A stretch of DNA of 64,000 bases from Lates calcarifer (GCF_001640805.2 NC_066835.1:4515563-4579562); one strand, 5' to 3'. Positions 25,776 through 38,025 are shown, numbered from the stretch's first letter. Notes: a model not told the origin generated them from the sequence alone. Made by a program: numbers and translations.

Positions 25776-27317
25776 TTAAATTTATATTGCCACTAACCAT
25801 CAGGAGGATTTGCAGTGGCCTCACTGTCAGCATGGACAGCTGCTGCTGCACAATTCCACCCACAACCACACTGACCCAGACAGATTTATTTCTGCTGAAC
25901 ATCAACATGTCACACAGTGAGCCAGAAACATTCCAAGTAATAAGCCAACTGGACAAAGGTGAGTTTCAGCAGGTCTTGCAGCTCTAAATTAATGCAACAG
26001 CTATATGAACCTGTCCTTGGATAATAAACCATGACATGAGCAGAAGCAACAATGAGTGATTTCTGACCACATCACCTTGAAACATGGAACTTCTGCCCAA
26101 AATCTGAACATAGTAATATATTCTTCAGACCTTGATCAAGAATTGTAGTCTAAGCAGGGTCAGGAAGCTTTTTAATGTAGTAATATTCTGTGACGCTGTT
26201 TTGCACTAGTATTTTGATAACAATGCAACATTTGAGGTTTGACTGGCACTCTTGCTATTGCATCATACCTTTGCATCCTCTTCTTCTACTCCAGTCTTAA
26301 TGACACCTGCCTGGATTTTAATTTTCTTTTGCAGAATGACTCTAAATGAAGAAAGATACAGCTACATTTGGATGGAAACCCACCTATAGTAGTATGGCTA
26401 TTTGTGGACAACCTCCTCTCTCTTGAAATGATCTGCTCTGTACTGAAGACTCAGCTCTCTGTGGCAGAGCTCCCCTGCAGAGCTAATATCTCTGCTGCAG
26501 ATGCAGGTGAGGTTCAGGGCAACACTGCTGCCATTGTGTTTCATTGTGTAAGACAAATATCCTGTTACATGTCCAGCTCTATTCATGGATTTTCCACATG
26601 TCATGGAGCTTGGGTCAAATGAAGCAGTGGAAAATGTTCTGACAGGTACCAATAATGATTTTTTTTCTAACTGTTACCGCCTGTGATAAAGAAAGGTTAG
26701 TGCCAGGTAATTCATTTGAATAATTTGTGCCGCAAAAACTGAATGGGTCCAAGTTCTTTCAATTTCCTGTTGCTGTGTTTTTATGTATCAATAGCTGGCA
26801 GGAATAAGCATGATCCCAAGCTGTTACCTAGCAACACAATTACAGTGAAACGGTTCCATAAACTGGATGCAGGTCCTTGAATGCACCATAGCTTTGTTTA
26901 TTTGGTCTGCAATTTTTTAGGTTTATTGCTGACTGCAGCAGTGCAATGGGTGAAGGAAAACAGACCCCAAGAACTTCAGCTTGGTAATAAAAAGTTTACT
27001 CTGCGAGTGATGCCTGCTGGGCTGATCATGTACATACTGAGGTAACTGACAGTAACTCACAGGAGGAACATCAGGTTTTGACAATATGCAGAACTCCTAT
27101 AGACACAAACCTGCAGCTTGAGGTGTTGTTTGATGTGTGGAGGGAGTGGAGGGAGTTGTTGAGTTAGTCAGATTCACTCCTTCCAGTGGAAAAAAACATC
27201 CTCTGGCTAATATAACAGATCTTTTGAATTGGCACAGGGAGCGGGATGCAACAAATATTATGTTTGAAGGCACATTACGTTTGTGTTGGCAAAAACTCAC
27301 CTTAAGAGCACAATAAA
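25776..27317 (+). pseudogene. 3' end of an unidentified spliced gene, possibly a pseudogene
   Basis: Five exon-like blocks lie in order: A about 25776-25958 (after a polypyrimidine tract and cag; donor aaag|gtgagt), B about 26335-26506 (ttttgcag acceptor; donor gcag|gtgagg), C 26577-26645 (tccag acceptor; donor acag|gtacca), D 26921-27041 (ttttttag acceptor; donor tgag|gtaact), E 27092-27167 (atgcag acceptor, stop TAG 27165-27167), with AATAAA at 27312. B to E join in one frame: phase 1, 1, then 2, giving about 140 codons from 26350 to the stop. The predicted product includes LLLTAAVQWVKENRPQELQ in D and VLFDVWREWRELLS at the C-terminus. Block A reads openly too (DLFLLNINMSHSEP), but its phase 1 end does not enter B in frame, and B has a TGA at 26347. 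Either the true B start differs or the gene is broken. The introns of 70, 275 and 50 bases fit compact fish introns. I do not recognise the family; promoter and 5' exons were not found. Confidence 0.4.
27312..27317 (+). terminator. Candidate polyadenylation signal
   Basis: A canonical AATAAA hexamer lies 144 bases after the predicted stop codon of the unidentified spliced gene. Such a hexamer occurs often by chance in AT-rich DNA, so its meaning depends on that gene being real. Confidence 0.35.
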
Positions 27318-27981
27318 AGTATTACTTGCAGGCTAGTGGCTAGTATTTTTTTTACTGTGTTTGTTGTGTTTTGCCTTTGTTTTTGCTTTTGGCAATGATG
27401 TAGCCTTTGATAGATCCAGGCTCATAACTACTGTATGTTGTTCCATTGCTGATGCCAGCAACATTCCTCCCATGGCTTTTGCCCACCCACTTGTTTCCCT
27501 AGGAATCTGCCAGATTGAGCCTTAGATATGGTTCATTACTGAGTTTTTCTTTGTCAGTAATGTCCACAAATTAGTTTGTTAATTGATTAATTATCTATTA
27601 TTTATTTGGGAAAAAAAAGTCATCATCCAACAGTTCATTATTTCGTCAGGGGTGTAAACCTGTCACCTTTCAGCGAAAATCTGTTTTGAATCTAACATCT
27701 AACATAGATCATTTGTGAGATCTGAGAGTTTTGACATGGGTCTGTTAGGTGGGGGTGGGTTGCGGAGGACTTCTGGGTCTGCAAGGACACGGTCATGGGG
27801 AATGAAATATCCCGTTACACGCCTTCTCCTAGCTTGTGTCTTATAAGAGTTATTTTGACATGCCTGCTAAGAAAAACAACTCATTTTTTTCTCATTGATC
27901 ACAATCCATTTTATTTTCAAACAACACATGATATTTGGAACATTAGTAAATATGTGTGTCAAGCTAAAATAATACATTTAG

Positions 27982-28019
<38 letters not shown>

Positions 28020-30029
28020 ATCTCACACATATAGTCCCTTAAGTGAGCCTAAACCTGCAGTTCAAGAATCTCAAAACATAAATACTAGAATTCTTGTCTG
28101 TTAAAAACAAATAAACAAACAAATAAAACAAATATATCTGCTTATATTACAGAAATGATATGATGGAAAATATAAGTGGCTTTGAAACCTTGACTTTTTC
28201 AAACCATGATATACCTTGAAACCGATAAACAGCCCATGCCTGGTCCAATGTTACCATTTTGCTGATGATTAAAAATAGAAGTTGAACCAATATGTCAACT
28301 TAACATCAGTCCCTGGTGTTTACTTATATGAGCAATGCAAATACCATCATACCCACAAACTAAGTAAACAATTGAGACTAACTCATGAGCAGCAATGTAG
28401 ACATTTAGCTGAAACTGACCTGCGTTACTTAAGATGTAGTTAACTGGGACAATTGTTACTGTTGTCTAATGATGTTGGCTCACTAACAACAACAGTTGAA
28501 CTGGAATGACCTTGTGACAGTTTTTCTTTTAGTTTATGAATGCGATGTCTAACCCCTGTCTTTTTATTGATGAAAAAGCAGTTGCAATAGCTGTAAATAG
28601 CATAAACCTCATTCATTTTTACTGGCTACCCCCCCCAGCTAGTTTACAGCTAACATACAGTTGGTACATTGGTCGTTTCAGGCAAATAAACAAAGTCCTA
28701 TCAGAACACTTAAGTTATTTTGACCAATTGATTTCACCAAATTATCAAATACATAAGTCCACACACTGACAGTATATAGCTTAGCCTACAGCCACTGAAG
28801 ACACTTGAGAGATCGCACTGCTAACAGCTTTATCTGCTGCAGTCAAACCAGCAAACAAAATGAATTGTGGCTGGTAGATAATGTCAAGAGTGAATCATCA
28901 TTCAATAGCAATAATTTAAGCAACAAACTTACCAGTGTGGTTATATACAGAAATCACAAAGTAGAGAGGAATTGCAATGTTTTATTTTAATAAATTCAAT
29001 GTAAGAGTTGTAAATGTGTCAGTTTATGATGATGATTTTCAGAAACAATGTACAGGTTGTCCCTGAAGGTTTGAAACATGACAAATTATCAGTAGGAACC
29101 AGTCAAATCAATCTATTCCTCAACTGCATCAAATTACACACCACTAACGTGTAAGATGTTTCTTATTTCTGAGCTAATTACTCATGGCATAATCTGCACG
29201 ATTTATGTTGAACTAAAACTTGACTTGGCACTGACAGGTCCTCTGCTCTTATAGCGGTCTCCCCCTCCAATTATTTCCACCCACACAACCTCATATGATA
29301 ACCTGGTGGGTGATTTTAATAAATAACTATTCATGCTGTGGTAAGAGTCAAGCTACGAAAGGTCACCTCCAAAAAGAAACATCCGGAATGCCGATGAAAC
29401 TAGGAGACCAGAGGAACTGTAGACTGACCAATAAAAAGTACAAACAACCAGAGTGCATACCCACTGTGACATTTTCACAAACATCTACTTCCTCCCAATC
29501 AAGCCATTAGAAATTCCCGACAGTCACATTTATCCTGTAGATTAATAACGCACATCAGTTCTAAAGCCCTTTTCCATCTATAGACAGTCTTTACCCCTGT
29601 TTTTCACACCTAAGAGTCAGGAGTGTGAGTCACACTGGAGCAGAGAAAATGACTATGACTGGATCAATTGCTGGCCAATTAAAGATTGACCTTCTTCTTC
29701 CTCCTCTTTTTTTCCCCAATCCTAGTTCAACTTGTGATTCCTTTGTCCTTTGTTGATCCTGACATCCTCAGGGAGGTTTTGTCCCTGTTCAAGGGCTCAC
29801 CTTGTGATCCCTAACAATATGTTTACAGCTATTCTTACCAGCATATGAAAGGTTCAGGATGACGAAACACCACCTGAAGACAACAATCATTTATTTGTAT
29901 TTTATCTGCTGCCAACACATATTCAAGTGTAATTCTAATATCATTTTAAGAACTTTAATCTGCATGAATTGTGCTACTTAAATATATAAACTGACACTGT
30001 CTCAGCTTTCAAATCATGTCTTAACACTG
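27318..30029. other. Intergenic DNA, no gene seen
   Basis: AT-rich sequence with one (AT)n tract at about 27.98-28.02 kb and short open frames only. No splice-consistent coding blocks were recognised. Confidence 0.5.
27981..28022. repeat. (TA)n microsatellite, interrupted
   Basis: TA repeats with one AA and one TG interruption. Confidence 0.9.
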
Positions 30030-30129
30030 TCAAGCTGTCAACTGCTTTAACATTTTAATTGAGTTAATCACCATAATAGGCTGTGATTAATCACGATTAA
30101 ACACAAGTTAAAGACAATAGTATTTACCT

Positions 30130-30305
30130 GTATTGATGCATTCTTATGACGATAGTTCCCCTCGAAGGTGTCTTGTATGATGGGTCACCTGATACGATCC
30201 GGATCATGTCCTGAAGCCCTTGGTCTTCAACAACGCCGATGAGTCTGCAGTCTGTGGAGATCCATTTTCCGACAGTATTAGTTAGCTTAGCTGCTGCCGT
30301 TATAT
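30130..30305 (-). pseudogene. hAT/ZBED transposase fragment
   Basis: The complement of 30130-30305 translates without stops for about 58 residues. Readable motifs are KWISTDC, then GVVEDQGLQDMIRIV, then DPSYKTPSRGTIV. These match the W(I)..D..P..VVED.GF..L....DP.Y..PSR..I block that follows the BED zinc finger in hAT and ZBED-type transposases. Expected length for the family is over 500 residues; only this part remains. An in-frame ATG is not evident at the start (ATA where ATG would be expected). The intact frame suggests a fairly recent insertion or a chance lack of decay over a short stretch. Confidence 0.65.
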
Positions 30306-30658
30306 TGACAGACGTGTCCTGGCTGAAGTCTCCCAGTGTAGTTTGACACGCGCGCGGCTACATCTAGTCTCGGTGCTAGCACCTTTGCTAACATCAGTAA
30401 AGATGTGCCTCGCTCGTAGAGGGTGCTTCAGACTCGTTGTGCTTCGGTGGAAAGACAGTACACCACTGCACCAGTGTACACACAGCTTTGGTTTTATGCA
30501 AACTTCCATTCTGAAGCTTTTTAAAAAGAAAATTAAGCACAGATTTAAGCACCGTTAAGGACACCAGTGCACGTCTCCTCACTCATCGTGGTAGCTGCGT
30601 TAGCCTTTCACCTTTCACCCCGACACTAGCGCTGGAATTATGGGAGGAAGTTGGTTAA

Positions 30659-30660
30659 TT

Positions 30661-30691
<31 letters not shown>

Positions 30692-30715
30692 TTTGTTTGT
30701 TTGTTTGTTTTTGTT
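30659..30715. repeat. (TTTA)n(TTTG)n tetranucleotide repeat
   Basis: About nine TTTA units followed by about five TTTG units. Confidence 0.95.
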
Positions 30716-30755
30716 TTTTCTCGATTAGTCGCGAGCGGTAATGTTGACAGCCCTA

Positions 30756-33700
30756 CTTGCTTAAAATAATATACAACTAGATTTATTAGTTTGTAAATAT
30801 AGCTGTGATGTTACCACTGTATTTTACGTTTCTTTTGACTCTTGCTTTTGTTTTTATGTGCTTCAGTTGTTAAAATGGAGCACAGCATTAGTCCAGGCAT
30901 GACGTTGCGCTTGGAGTAGTTGCCATTCAGTCATTTCATTCATGCTTCACTATCATTGGGTCATTCAGAGTGTGTACCTATCAACTGACAGGTAACATCC
31001 AGTCATATTAATACATTTGTACTGTCTGGCCATTATAACCTGACACTTCTCACTATCACTCTGCTGATATACACCTGTTAACATTATTTGCTGCTGCAGC
31101 TCCTTCCACCGCCCCAACATCCTCTTTTGTTGATTTAACTCAGAGCTAATGTTCACGTGTGTTTGTTAAGGTGGAGGATTAATTGTCCCAGCAGAATCCT
31201 CATTGCTGATCACATTCATTGAAGGTTCCCAGCAGAAGTCTGCTAAGATCAAAACTTTCTCATCCCACACCCACTGATTTCTTTCATTTTCAAACTTGTG
31301 TTTGTCAAATTTATCAGACTCCCACAGACCTGTAATCAGACTTTGATGTGCAATGACAAATTCAACCCCATGTAGTACCTGTTATGATTTTAAAACTGAA
31401 AGCCAAAAAATAGCCCAACAATCTAAAATAATAAGTTTTCTGTCTTTCAGTGAGTATGTATAGAGAATAACTGTGTGGATAAGCACAGTATCAAAGTCTT
31501 TTTTTTTTTAAAGTTAATTTTATTTATCTTACTACTTATTTTACCTTAATTACAGAGAAACACTGCATTGTTGCCATCCAGTGAATTCCTGTATTTAAAC
31601 ACCTGTGTGTCCTTTAGTGGTGAATGACATTGAGAGCAGCAGAAAGCTGAAACACTCCCATCAATAAATAATGAAATAAACTGATTGTGGCTTCTGTCAT
31701 TTAAGAGTGCGAGTCTTTGTCTAAAGCAGTTGCTGGTGCTTTATCCTACTTCAACAAGGGTCAAACAGGTCTAATGACGCTCTCCTTTGGGGAGTCGAGC
31801 TCCCGCACGCAGCAAGGAAAGTCTTTCTAGAATACTGAAATGAAGGTCAGTTTTCTGGGCCGCTGTTTCCCACAGTGACCATCCTGCCTGGGGAAGAGGA
31901 GATGGAGGATGCAACGCAACACGACCGCTGCACGGTTACGCAAGACCAGAGAAAGTGCAACAACAGCATTGAACCCTTGGCTCAGAGGAGGGAAAGTGCC
32001 AACAGTACACAAAACACAGAGGAGAGAGAGAGGGAAAAGAGAGGGAATGAGAGGAAGAGGGGGTAATTCAATCACATCAGCGTCCTCATTCACAGGACAG
32101 AGAGACAGAGAGCCAGAGTTATGAACAACTAATGAAATAAGCAAAAGCTGAGTCAGACATTTGTCCCTGTCTTACTCTCAGGGAAACAACAGAGAGGTGA
32201 GACAAGGAGAGGGATGAAGGTGTGGGCAGCGATAACGCCAGGAACAAAGCCGGACACACACAAGAGCAGAACTCTGCAACAGTAACTCCTCCCATTCCTT
32301 CAGGTCAAAAGGTCGTGAGTAACAGACAAGAGAAAAATTCATGCAATTTCCCATCCACCCTAATCCCTCTGACCTGAGGAGCGCATGCACATATCTCACA
32401 CGAATAGGTCCTCCATCCATGCCTCAAACGTGCTCCCTATCATCCACACTTCCATGATCACCCCCCACCCCCACCCCGTCTGAGGCCTCTCTCCTCCTTG
32501 AGATGCAGCCAGTACTGATGATCACCCATCCAACCACTGACACTTCAGATAAATGCAGTTATAATGAAGATACACTGGCCGAGATCTGATCAAACCACTA
32601 ACCCTGTGATGAGCAAATAATGGATGGCTATCAGTCATAATATACCATGTGTATTCCAGCAACCCCATCAACACGAATGTCAGTACAGGATAATTCTGCA
32701 AAACCCTGCATGACCTTTAATGCTAATGTCATTTTTTTATCTGTACATAGCAACTATGATTTGTGTGAGGTTAATGAAAGGTTGTGGTTAATGCAAATAA
32801 ACTATGATTGGGGGAAGGTAACTAAACATGTAGTTATGTTAGGAAGAAACTGTTATAGTTAGTGAAAAAACAACTAACCCCCACAGCCTTACTGTCCAAG
32901 CCTTGCTACATATACAGTACACTACGTATACATTCACCACCATGCATACACTTGGATGTATTGTTGAACAAACTGTAGGGACAACATGTAATAAGAGGAA
33001 AAATGTCTAATGTGAAACATGCTCCTGGGGTTCATATGTCTCAGGTAAACTATTATCTACTACAAAATGTTAGAATTGGAACCATTTGTAATTTTAACAA
33101 AGTTAACAGCAGCTGTTTTTTTTTTAACATTCAAAGACCCACTGCTCCCACAATGTTCTTTCAGCACAGAATTGTGTGTGCTAAGCTCTCCTGTCCATCC
33201 TCTATGTTCATGCTCAGTGAAGCTGATGGGAACTGAAAAGTTGGGTGATAATTCCGTGTGGGAGCAATCCCTTTCACATACAGGTAGTCAAGTGTCAATG
33301 TGATTATTACCTCTAGGACAGTACCTGGATGTTCTGGTTTGACTTTGGCTCATTGTCTTCAAGGTTTTACAATAGACCCAAATACTTAGCATCCTCAAAG
33401 AAGGTCACTAAGAGGAGGAGGCAAATTAAAAGCATTCAAGGTTGTGGTTGCTCCTTCACTTTGTCTTGGACTAAATAAGACACTCCCTGCATCCACAGCA
33501 TCTCCTCCCTGTCATCTGGACAGGGACTCTGAATGCTGTAGACTACATCTCCCCTTTGCACATGCTATGCATGGAAATTATAATTCCACTCCTGCCATCC
33601 TACAGTCGCATCTCATTCTGTATTTGATTTGCTCAACCCTGCTGTGATTCCTTCTCCGCTCCTTCATTTATATGCCAGTGTATGATATCCTGTTAATAAC

Positions 33701-35540
33701 ATCATCTATAAATTATTCCTTTTAATTAGAGACATAACTTTCAACTTCTGATTTGCATCATCCTCCTTTTGTTCACAATCACTTCATTCACCACATCTTC
33801 GTCAGTCTTACCATTGTAAAATTGATGGCGATGCCAGATCATACTTTGAAATGCTAGTTGTGACTGACATGAAGGATTCATTACACAGCAGAAGTGTATG
33901 TGGTGAGCAGAGAGCACACGTCAACAGAATACGTGTTACCTTAATGACTAAGAGCTAATGAAACATGATCATCACACGCTACAGTGGCTAATTAAGAAGC
34001 TGACCATCCTTGAATCCCCTATGCCTCACATTCCTCGTCTGAAATATATTATGGCAGAGACCATCTCCGGAAATTGTTGCTGCTCCAAGCGCTTACGTAT
34101 TCCCTTTAGGTATGTGTCGTTTTTGATTTTCCTGTTGGGTTAGTGCTGGTTACGCAGGCCAGCTGTCCCTTCAATGAGCAGCCAAACTTAGTCCAGAGAG
34201 AGACCTCTGACTGTGACTCATCTCCAACCTTTGGAGTTAATAAAAAAGAAGCCTTCCCGCAGCTCTCGCTAGTTCTGTGAGGTGTGACAAAGTACGGCTG
34301 ATGTCTGGCTCAGATGGCAAACTCGTGGTGTATGTATGAATCTTGGAGCGTATGTGTGTGAGGGGCTGGTACTTGGCCTGCCCCATCAACACTGATAACC
34401 ACAGAATATCCAATGAACGTGTTGGATCTGAAGCTTCTTCTTCTGATATATGTGTGTGTGTTTGTGTGTGGAGGAGCAGTATGTGGATTTCAATCTGCCT
34501 GTTTAGGGCGCAGTTTTAATTTTTGCTTTAAAAAAACAGGGGAGCAAACATAAGAAATTTGAGGAAAAAAAAGGTTTTATGCTTCCCTAACAAAAAAAAT
34601 CAGCAGATGAAAATATCAGATCTGTGTTGAGCGATGAGGAGACATACATATCATCTTTCCATCACATTTTTCCCTGAATGTGTTAAGGAGAACTGACCAT
34701 GAGTGAAAGATCAGACGGAGTAAATTCTGATCATTTTGGTGTGTTTATAATGCTCTAAAACAACCGTTCCTTTTCTAATATTTGTGTCTAAGGAAAAATA
34801 CTCTCTGGGCCCCTGTGTACGGAGGACCACAAGTGACAGAAATAGTAATATAGCATTAATACATTTATTTGCAAAATAATTTATCAATATATGAAGAAAT
34901 AAACCACAACATATTACTTAATTATTTTGTAATTTAAACATTACAATTTACATTTACAAATTAAATAATCTACAAATCAAATTAATAATCCATCAAACAA
35001 CATGAAACAGGGTTAGGGTACATCATTTAAAAATACATTGAAAAATTCAGAAACTCTTAACTGTTGATGTGCTCAGCTTCTAATGTTCACATGACAGTAG
35101 TGGACGGAAATGCAGAATAATTTGATTTTCCTTTGCCTATAAACCTGTTACAAGTTGAGGTACATTTAGATTGAGACTTACTTTATTTACCTTGCTATAT
35201 TTTTCCAGTTTGGTGCCATTTTATAAGAGATGATGCAGATGAGGATATTGAATCATTTTTCAGTAGCTTTCATAATGACCAACAGTTGTATAATAGATCA
35301 GGATGCCATATCACGGTATCAAATCAAAAGGAGGCTACTGTGGGGATTAAAAATGCATGACCATAGTAACCACAGTAGACTGTTTTCCTCACTGAATCTT
35401 TATAGGAACATTACAGTGATTCGTTGTGTATTTATATTTCATAGAGTAGTCGCTTGGCTGTGACCCCTGTGCAGTCCTTCATCTCTAGTCACGAGAACCA
35501 AAAATGTGGCGCAGTGAATTACATTATTATACACACAGCA
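30756..35540. other. Intergenic DNA upstream of the hpca promoter, no gene seen
   Basis: No coding exon is supported. A purine-rich stretch at 31.98-32.12 kb and AT-rich sequence at 34.83-35.03 kb are present. Regulatory elements for the downstream gene could lie here, but none can be shown from sequence alone. Confidence 0.5.
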
Positions 35541-35800
35541 TGGCGCGCAATCACTCTGTGTTGTGACACACACATACACACACACATACACATCTATCTG
35601 TTTTACTGGGAGAGAGAGGGAGAGTGAGAGAGAGAAGACAGAGGGAGAGGCAGAGCGGGGAGGAAAGTAGGAGGAGGGCTGTGCGCAACGTCGGTGCCAA
35701 TAGGCGCAGCGCTATCTAATTAAACCCCTACCACGTAATCCCAACGACACCATCCCCCCGTTTAAATCCACTCCACCGGCTCACACCACTTAAACACACT
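35541..35800 (+). promoter_or_regulatory. Probable hpca promoter region
   Basis: Composition changes here from AT-rich to GC-rich with CpG dinucleotides. A (CA)n stretch (35.57-35.59 kb) and a GA-rich stretch (35.61-35.68 kb) precede a CCAAT box (35697-35701) in 'gtgccaataggcgcagcgct'. No clear TATA box stands at a sensible distance. This fits a CpG-island promoter feeding the non-coding exon that ends at 36213. The transcription start is not determinable from the sequence. Confidence 0.5.
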
Positions 35801-35847
35801 GTCCTCCGCTGCTATCCCGTCCCGGCCCCTGGAGGAGAGGAGAACGC

Positions 35848-35868
35848 CAGCAGCAGCAGCAGCAGCAG
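35848..35868 (+). repeat. (CAG)7 trinucleotide repeat in the probable 5' UTR
   Basis: Seven uninterrupted CAG units within the GC-rich block preceding the exon 1 donor. CAG here is on the inferred transcribed sense strand. Confidence 0.93.
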
Positions 35869-35925
35869 CCAGAACCGGCTCCGCACCGCAGCACCATCAC
35901 TGCTGCCTCTCGCCTGCACAGTAAC

Positions 35926-35952
35926 ATGGTTTGCAGGGCTCGGCTGCTGTAG
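35926..35952 (+). other. Upstream ORF 1 in probable hpca 5' UTR
   Basis: ATG GTT TGC AGG ... CTG TAG gives an 8-residue frame (MVCRARLL). The start context has A at -3 and G at +4, so a scanning ribosome could use it. It matters only if transcription starts upstream of it. Confidence 0.4.
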
Positions 35953-36001
35953 CCAAGGGCCACTTTAGTCAGTCACTCAGCCAGTCAGTCGGCGTGTGTG
36001 G

Positions 36002-36022
36002 ATGTGTGTGAGTGTGCAGTAA
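36002..36022 (+). other. Upstream ORF 2 in probable hpca 5' UTR
   Basis: A 6-residue frame (MCVSVQ, then TAA) with G at -3. It closes before the splice donor at 36213. Confidence 0.35.
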
Positions 36023-37998
36023 GACACAGCGGTAACCAGACGGAGATCTCGAACTCGAGCTGTCCAGCATCTCACTGTCGTCCAGGAGCTCCGGAGAAAG
36101 GCCCAGCATCCCCGCATCTCTTCCCGGCTGTCCTGCACTCCAGCCCCGCTGAACCGGAGCAGGGATAACCCCCTCCCTCCCCAGCTGCACCGACACTACC
36201 TCGGCTTTATCGGGTAAGGAAAAGGGGGTCGACAGTCATATGCATCGCAGATGTTTATCTTACCTACCCTAAACACATGGTTCTTTTTTCTGTAATGTTA
36301 TCGCTGGTGATGATTTCGGCTTGTGGAATAGCGACAGACGGTTTTGTTTACCCGCGGAACCAGCGCGAATTCCGGCTGAGTGGTGACAATAAAGCGCCTG
36401 TAGCATAACCAAGAGTATGTGAGCTGAAAACATTCCCGTAAACCCCCCCTGTAGTTTGATTCTTCGCATTAAGACAGATGCTTTATACTTCAGTGCAAAA
36501 CCTCAGGTTAAGTGTCACGATGCTTTATCGGGTGAGTGTTTTAACCGACCAACTCACTGTTACTAAAGACAGGAAAAACATCTTTTTGCACAGCCAATGG
36601 GATGATAGCAATACAGGGCCTGCCATGTTTTTTTTTATTTTATGAATGATCTCAACGCGGGACAAGGGGAGAGGATGGATGCGCATGGTAGAGCTATGGA
36701 GCTTCCAGGTCTCCTCCTCAGTCTCTCAGCCGTGAGGTGCATTCAACTCTAAAGCAAGGGATGGGAAGAAAAAGAAGAAAGAAAAAAAAGAGAGGTTGCA
36801 CCCTCTTACTTCCTGTTTTATTTCTTCCCTTCTGATAATTACCCAGGCTCTAATACTCCTGATGAGACTGCTGAGTCCTGTGTAATGAATTACACTGACT
36901 GTGCCACAGAACTGTGTGGCAGTATTTAGTCACATAGCAGCATTATAAAGTGATCCAGCAAATGAGCTTCTGAATTATTGTCTTTCAGTAGTATGTTTAT
37001 AGCAATTGCAATCATATCCTTTTGTTTCTGTGTCGCAAATATCTACAGAATACTACAGTATCAATGAATTGATCCAAGGCAGTTCTTTTCTCTGTTATGT
37101 TCAGGACTGTCTCACTGCTTTGCAATAGGTTGATAACAGCCATCCTAGTCTACCAGTCAGTGGCCGTAATGCAGCTTGTGGTCTCAGCGGCCTCTTATAG
37201 CTGCTATATCTGCATCTCATGTATCATGTAAAACATGCGATTTATCATTTTATCCATACAGACAGAGTTGAGCCTCTTCTCCTGATCGACAGCAGTGTTG
37301 TGGACGGCATGAATAAAATAAGAGGCCGGTGCTTGGTGGCCCCTCAGGGGTGTGCAACACACCATCTATAATTATCATCCGTCACCAAGGTGTTTAGGAC
37401 CTCTGCTCTCCTTTTCTTTGAGATAACAAACGACAAGCACGCTTATGTCTTATTCAGCCTGTGTCGTACCGTGGGCTGATAAGATGCATTTACCTCTGCG
37501 TCTTCTCTCCCAGAAGCCACACAGCTGTTGCATGCCTTCAGTATAATCCTTTAAGATTTAACTGGTTTCTGTCAGGCTTGGCATTAGACACAAAGAAGTG
37601 AAATTTGCGCAGGAAGTCACGTGAGCGGCAGTTATCGGGTCGAAAGGCACCGTGGTCAATCTCTAGTTGTCATTTAGGGTGGCTAATAATGAAAAGAATG
37701 ATGTGAGGGGCTGATAATGAGGCCGTTATTGGGCCTGACCTCAGGTTAATGGGAATGTGGTGCACGGCCCTTAACAAATTGATCTGTATTTGGGGATCGT
37801 GGCCCAAGAAAAAACACCTGCTCACCTCAGTTTCCTCTGCTTGTGAAACAAGCAGAATCCTGCTGCTGATGTTTTGGTGGGTAGAGGCAGTGTTTAGCCC
37901 GCATGCTGCTAATGCTAGTCTAGTTGTTACATAAGAAGATAAATGTGGACTGGAGCACTACTCTCTCAGTCAGTCAGGCTCATAAACACACTCGCCTG

Positions 37999-38025
37999 CA
38001 CACACACACACACACACACACACAC
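37999..38025. repeat. (CA)n microsatellite
   Basis: About thirteen CA units. Confidence 0.94.

Larger units (their letters stand above)
30030..30755 (-). mobile_element. hAT-like transposon remnant
   Basis: The ends carry the inverted motif GCTGTCAAC (30034-30042) and GTTGACAGC (30743-30751); the right end continues to ccta, so on the minus strand the element starts TAGGGCTGTCAAC, typical of hAT-type termini. Near both ends are the 'attaatcacgattaa' and 'cgattagtcgcg' blocks common in teleost copies. Between them, minus-strand 30299-30130 stays open and encodes a hAT/ZBED transposase fragment. A (TTTA)n(TTTG)n tract lies inside the 5' side of the element. The transposase core and dimerisation domain are missing, so the copy is internally deleted and cannot move by itself. 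Confidence 0.7.
35800..36213 (+). other. Probable non-coding exon 1 (5' UTR) of hpca
   Basis: A GC-rich block ends in a near-ideal splice donor, CGG|GTAAGG, at 36213/36214. It contains a (CAG)7 run and two short upstream open frames that both stop before the donor, so it carries no start for the main protein. It is the only CpG-rich, donor-terminated block on the + strand upstream of the coding exons that I noticed. Family members generally have an untranslated first exon. The 5' edge is approximate, and joining to exon 2 at 61310 is inferred. Confidence 0.55.

Noticed and set aside
35885..35910. RE1/NRSF-like half site (CAGCACCA) in the probable hpca leader
   Set aside because: Only the left half matches; the right half (GGACAG) is missing, so a repressor site cannot be claimed.
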